DNA of 64,000 bases from Choristoneura fumiferana. Taxonomy: Eukaryota; Arthropoda; Insecta; Lepidoptera; Tortricidae. The translations under genes and the position numbers were made by a program. The notes under the pieces are model-generated. The model saw only the letters and a program-made list of their open reading frames with translations. It was not told the DNA's origin and searched no databases. Below, one piece after another: positions 60,401 through 64,000 of the stretch. The stretch spans positions 12,798,476-12,862,475 of the forward strand of contig NC_133472.1 in NCBI RefSeq assembly GCF_025370935.1, given 5' to 3'. The stretch's first letter is position 1. Every line of letters begins with the position of its first letter.

Positions 60401-63400
60401 TGAACGCTCTCAAAATCGTACATTGGAACGCTCAGAGTATACTCCACAATAGCGCACGAATTTACAAACTTTTTATATCAAGAACATATAGATATTGCGA
60501 TCATTTGCGAAACCTGGTTAAAGCCTCATCTGAGGCTAAAGGTCCCTGGGTTTAACATAGAGCGCAATGATGTGGTAACAAACATAATGGTGTATGTATT
60601 CTGATACATAATAGTATTGCATATAACAAAATTAACACATTTTTTGATGACTCTCTTCAAAATATTTGTATACAAATATCTGTTAATAGTAAACAAATTA
60701 GTATAGTAAGCTTTTATAGCCTACAAATTGCAACCCAGTTTTTGAAAAAACAAAATTTGAAAATTTAATTAAATCTATACCCGAACCCATGATAATCGCA
60801 GGAGACTTTAATGCTCATCACACGTCATGGGGTTGTTGTTCTACTTCATCACGTGGTCGTACTGTGTTAGATGTTGTCGATGATAATTTTCTGGTACTTT
60901 TAAATGATGGCACGCCCACTACTGTGGGCTCAATGACTTGGCGTCCTAATGCGTTGGATCTAGCCATAGTTTCTCCATCGTTGGCTCCTCTTTGTACTTG
61001 GTCAGTCCACGACGATCCTCTGGGTAGTTATCATCTACCTGGAATAATCAATTTGGTTCTAAATAACAATGTAAATAATTTTGTAAATAATAATGTAAAT
61101 GGAGTACATTTGCCCACTCACCCCAATTTTAAAATGGTGAATTGGCAAATGTATGCCGAGAAGGTGGAGTGTAAGTTAAATAACTTTCAGTTCGACTCTT
61201 ACACGCCTCTTGAGGCCTACAATTTGTTCACTATCCTAATGTGTGCTGTCACAGAGTCCATACCGAATCATAAAGGTCCCTGTCCCATGACAAATAGTCC
61301 TAATCGTTTTTGTACTGTTAGAAAATCTAAGAAAAAATCTAATCTTCCATGGTGGAATGATAAATGTTCCACAGCTGTTCAAAACTCCAAACAGGCGTAC
61401 ATCAATTTTAAACAAAATTTTACTTTAGAAAATTACTAGAATTTAAGAAACTCCAAGCTAAGAAAAAACTTGTTATTAAAACAGAAAGACAAAATTCTTG
61501 GGCTGATCTTTGCACTTTTTTTAATCGGTTTACTCCATTGTCAGTAATTTGGCGCTTCATGCGCAAATTCAATAAAACTTATGTTCCTCGACACTCTAAT
61601 AGTAATCATGAATGGATTCTAGATTCTTTACAAAAATATACTCCTGATAGTGTGGAAAATGTAAGTAGTTTGTCTCTTGAATCCCCTTCCAGCCCGCACA
61701 ATGATTATCTCATAAACTTATTTACCCTTGAAGAATTGAAATCTGCATATATTCACGTAGGGATACTTCGTTTGGTTTAGATGGAATTCCATATATGATG
61801 TTCAAGAAACTGCCAGAGAGTTGTCTGATTATTTTTACTAAATATTTACAATGCACTTTGGACAAAAAACGACATACCACCTGAATGGACAACTGATTGC
61901 ATCATTCCTATATTAAAATCTGACAAACCTAGGTTTAATCCAGACTCTTATCGTCCTATAACATTGACATCATGCGCAGGAAAAGTCTTTGAACATTACT
62001 TAAGCAGCGTCTTGAATATTATGTAGAACATAATGGATTGCTTCCAAACAATCAGTATGGTTTTCGTAGAGGTCGTTCAGCACGTGAAAGCATATCTTTG
62101 TTTCATTTAGATATACTGAAAAGCATCAAAACTAACAACAACTTATTTCAGTGTTTTTTGATATTACTGGTGCTTTTAACAATGTAAATATTGATATTTT
62201 ATGTACAGAACTTTTAAATATATGTATTCCAGTTAAAGTTGTACAGTGGATTCAAAAATTTCTATCTTGTAGAAAGTGTTTGTGAAGTATGATGGTGATT
62301 GTTTGGTCCTCGACTATCTTCCATAGGAGTTTGTCAGGGTGGAATTTTATCCCCTCTGATCTTCATTCTGTAATATACGTCGCTTAAATTGGTAATGGGT
62401 CCTAATATCAAAAATTTACAATTTGCTGATGACCTTGTTGTATATTTATCTGGAAAATTTTTAACACAATAATAAATAACTTAAACTTAGCATTAACAAA
62501 ACTCCATAATTACCTCTCTTATTTAAATCTCGCAGTTAATCCATCTAAGTCTAAAAGTTGTCGTTTTTGGTCTAAAATCTAAAGCTACTTTGCCCTCTTT
62601 ATTGTATAATAATACACCTCTGCCAATAGTCACAGATACTAAGTTTTTGGGTGTGTATATTTTGTCACAATTTATCCTGGAAAAAAATATGCTGAGCATT
62701 TAGAAGTCAAAGCCATAAAGCTTTTAATATCCTTAAGTCATTGCGTGGTACAAAATGGGGGGCTGACCCCAAAATATTACTTATGCTTTATAAATCTTTA
62801 GTTCGCAGTCATTTTGAATATGGGTTTATGTGTTTTGCTTCAGACCATAAAAATTATAGAGAGTTTAGAAAAAATTCAAAAATAAGTGCATGCGTGTTGA
62901 CTGGAGCATTTAAAACCACTCCTATTGTTTCATTACAAGTAGAGTGTAATCTCCCTCCAGTAACAATAAGACTTGCATATTTGAAGAAAGATTTGTTTGT
63001 AAAACTACATGCTGAATATGACAACCACCTTTTAAAAGAACTCTTGAATATTAATCTATTGCCTTTCCAAAAATCTTTTTATGTTTTGCAGGGCCTATCT
63101 GAATTTAGCAGTTTTTTAAAATCAAATTAGTATACATAAAAGCAATAACCACTTACCTGCTTTCGATGGGCCTTATGAAGTAAATTTAGTCCTATAAATG
63201 TTGTGATTGATAATGGTCTCTCCAGAAAGGAACAAGTATATGAGAAATTAGCTTCATGGAATGGTTTTTTAAATTAATTTATACAGATGGATCAAAGAAT
63301 GAGTCTAGTGTATCTTCAGCTAATATACAACTCCGAAAACAAAATGGGTTCTTGGTTTCAAATTAGACAAGCATGCTAGTATTTTTCACAGCTTGAGGCA

Positions 63401-63955
63401 TTTGCTTCTTGTGCACTGAAGCACATATCAAAGGCAAAAGAGGCATGTAAATGGGTAATTGTCAGTGATAGTATGAGTGTATTAAAAGCTATAAAAAATA
63501 ATAAAGTAAAATCTAATACAAATTCATTAATTTTTCTAATTAAAGATCTTTGGTCTGAGCTTCACTTAAAAACAACAATTTGTTATCGAATTCATGTATG
63601 GACTCCTTTCACATATTAGGCGTATCTTGGTAACGAAAATGCAGATTTCTTGGCTCAGTCAATTGCAAACTCTTCTCCTATTGACGTTAGTTTTGATGTC
63701 CTACTCCCATATACTGATGCTATTCCAATACTGAAAACAAAGAATGTATGTTCAGTGGAAAAAACAATGGGATCATGTTGTGCAAGCTAGAAAAACAAGG
63801 GTTCTTGGTTATGCTGGCCTTAAATGTAAACATTACAATCTGTATCTTGGTTACGTAACGGTAATATCTATCAGCAATATAAGCTTTTACAGGCACAATC
63901 TGTCGTTCTTTAGGTTAGGTCATTTTCGCACTTCAATCATTCATTTGCATCGTAT
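60400..63955 (+). pseudogene. LINE ORF2: endonuclease, reverse transcriptase, RNase H
   Basis: It starts at ATG 60400 (MNALKIVHWNAQS), overlapping the ORF1 stop. The endonuclease shows IIAGDFNAHHTSWG at about 60790-60830 and SYHLPG near 61024, where SDHxP is usual. The reverse transcriptase shows DSYRPITLTSCAGKVFE near 61945, NQYGFRRGRSARESISL near 62050 and FADDLVVY near 62418. RNase H shows IYTDGSKNESS near 63275, VIVSDSMSVLKAI near 63455 and NADFLAQS near 63645. Single-base indels break the frame every few hundred bases, so it is not translatable as given. Confidence 0.85.
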
Positions 63956-64000
63956 NNNNNNNNNNNNNNNNNNNNNNNNNNNNNNNNNNNNNNNNNNNNN
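63956..64000. other. Assembly gap (N run)
   Basis: 45 undetermined bases close the window and cut the LINE before its 3' end. Confidence 1.

Larger units (their letters stand above)
59105..63955 (+). mobile_element. Non-LTR retrotransposon (I-like, with RNase H), broken and cut by a gap
   Basis: Two ORFs in LINE order: ORF1 (gag-like, CCHC knuckles) and ORF2 (AP-type endonuclease, reverse transcriptase, RNase H). The presence of RNase H after the RT favours the I/LOA group over Jockey; this is inference. Many one-base indels split both ORFs, while the amino-acid motifs remain well preserved. The 5' edge is not exact. A possible leader runs from about 59105, with the ORF1 start at 59323. The 3' end lies in the N gap. 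The element begins about 0.6 kb upstream of the TMEM43 start and points away from it. Confidence 0.9.

Overview
The window looks like lepidopteran (moth or butterfly) nuclear DNA. It is AT-rich, has short exons with GT-AG introns, is full of TAGGTACCTA-type runs, and carries repeat types I know from moth genomes, such as RTE-like LINE tails ending near GCCGCGGGCAAAAGCTAGT, hairpin MITEs and tRNA-headed repeats. No species can be named. The last 45 bases are an N gap.

Two host genes could be reconstructed, both on the minus strand and in tandem. Upstream is a TMEM43 (LUMA) homologue at 58513-52118: eight coding exons, 378 codons, every splice phase consistent. Downstream is an ST6Gal beta-galactoside alpha-2,6-sialyltransferase (GT29) at 46205-30925: five coding exons, 449 codons, again with consistent phases, and a 12.9-kb first intron. 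Nothing in the sequence links their functions beyond both being membrane proteins of the secretory/endomembrane system.

Layout. 1-30.3 kb: no recognisable host gene; hairpin MITEs, LINE tails, a mariner-family transposase relic (16.35-16.76 kb), a 313-bp tandem duplication (15.6-16.25 kb), a tandem hairpin repeat (24.2-24.45 kb), and a short minus-strand ORF pair (27.2-27.6 kb) that may derive from a tyrosine-recombinase element. 30.9-46.2 kb: ST6Gal; its first intron holds a frameshifted Ty1/copia element (38.9-42.9 kb) bracketed by a ~335-bp direct repeat. 46.2-52.1 kb: intergenic, with an inverted pair of tRNA-like repeat arms and a dense MITE cluster. 52.1-58.5 kb: TMEM43. 59.1-63.95 kb: a plus-strand non-LTR retrotransposon with endonuclease, reverse transcriptase and RNase H, broken by indels and cut by the gap.

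The most unusual patterns are: at least six otherwise unlike hairpin elements sharing GTACAGTC/GACTGTAC ends; the repeat-bracketed copia element without a visible 3' LTR; a two-base-shifted tandem splice donor in TMEM43 with a long open alternative frame; and a TAATG stop/start overlap in the LINE. I found no CRISPR array, operon or clearly new gene system.
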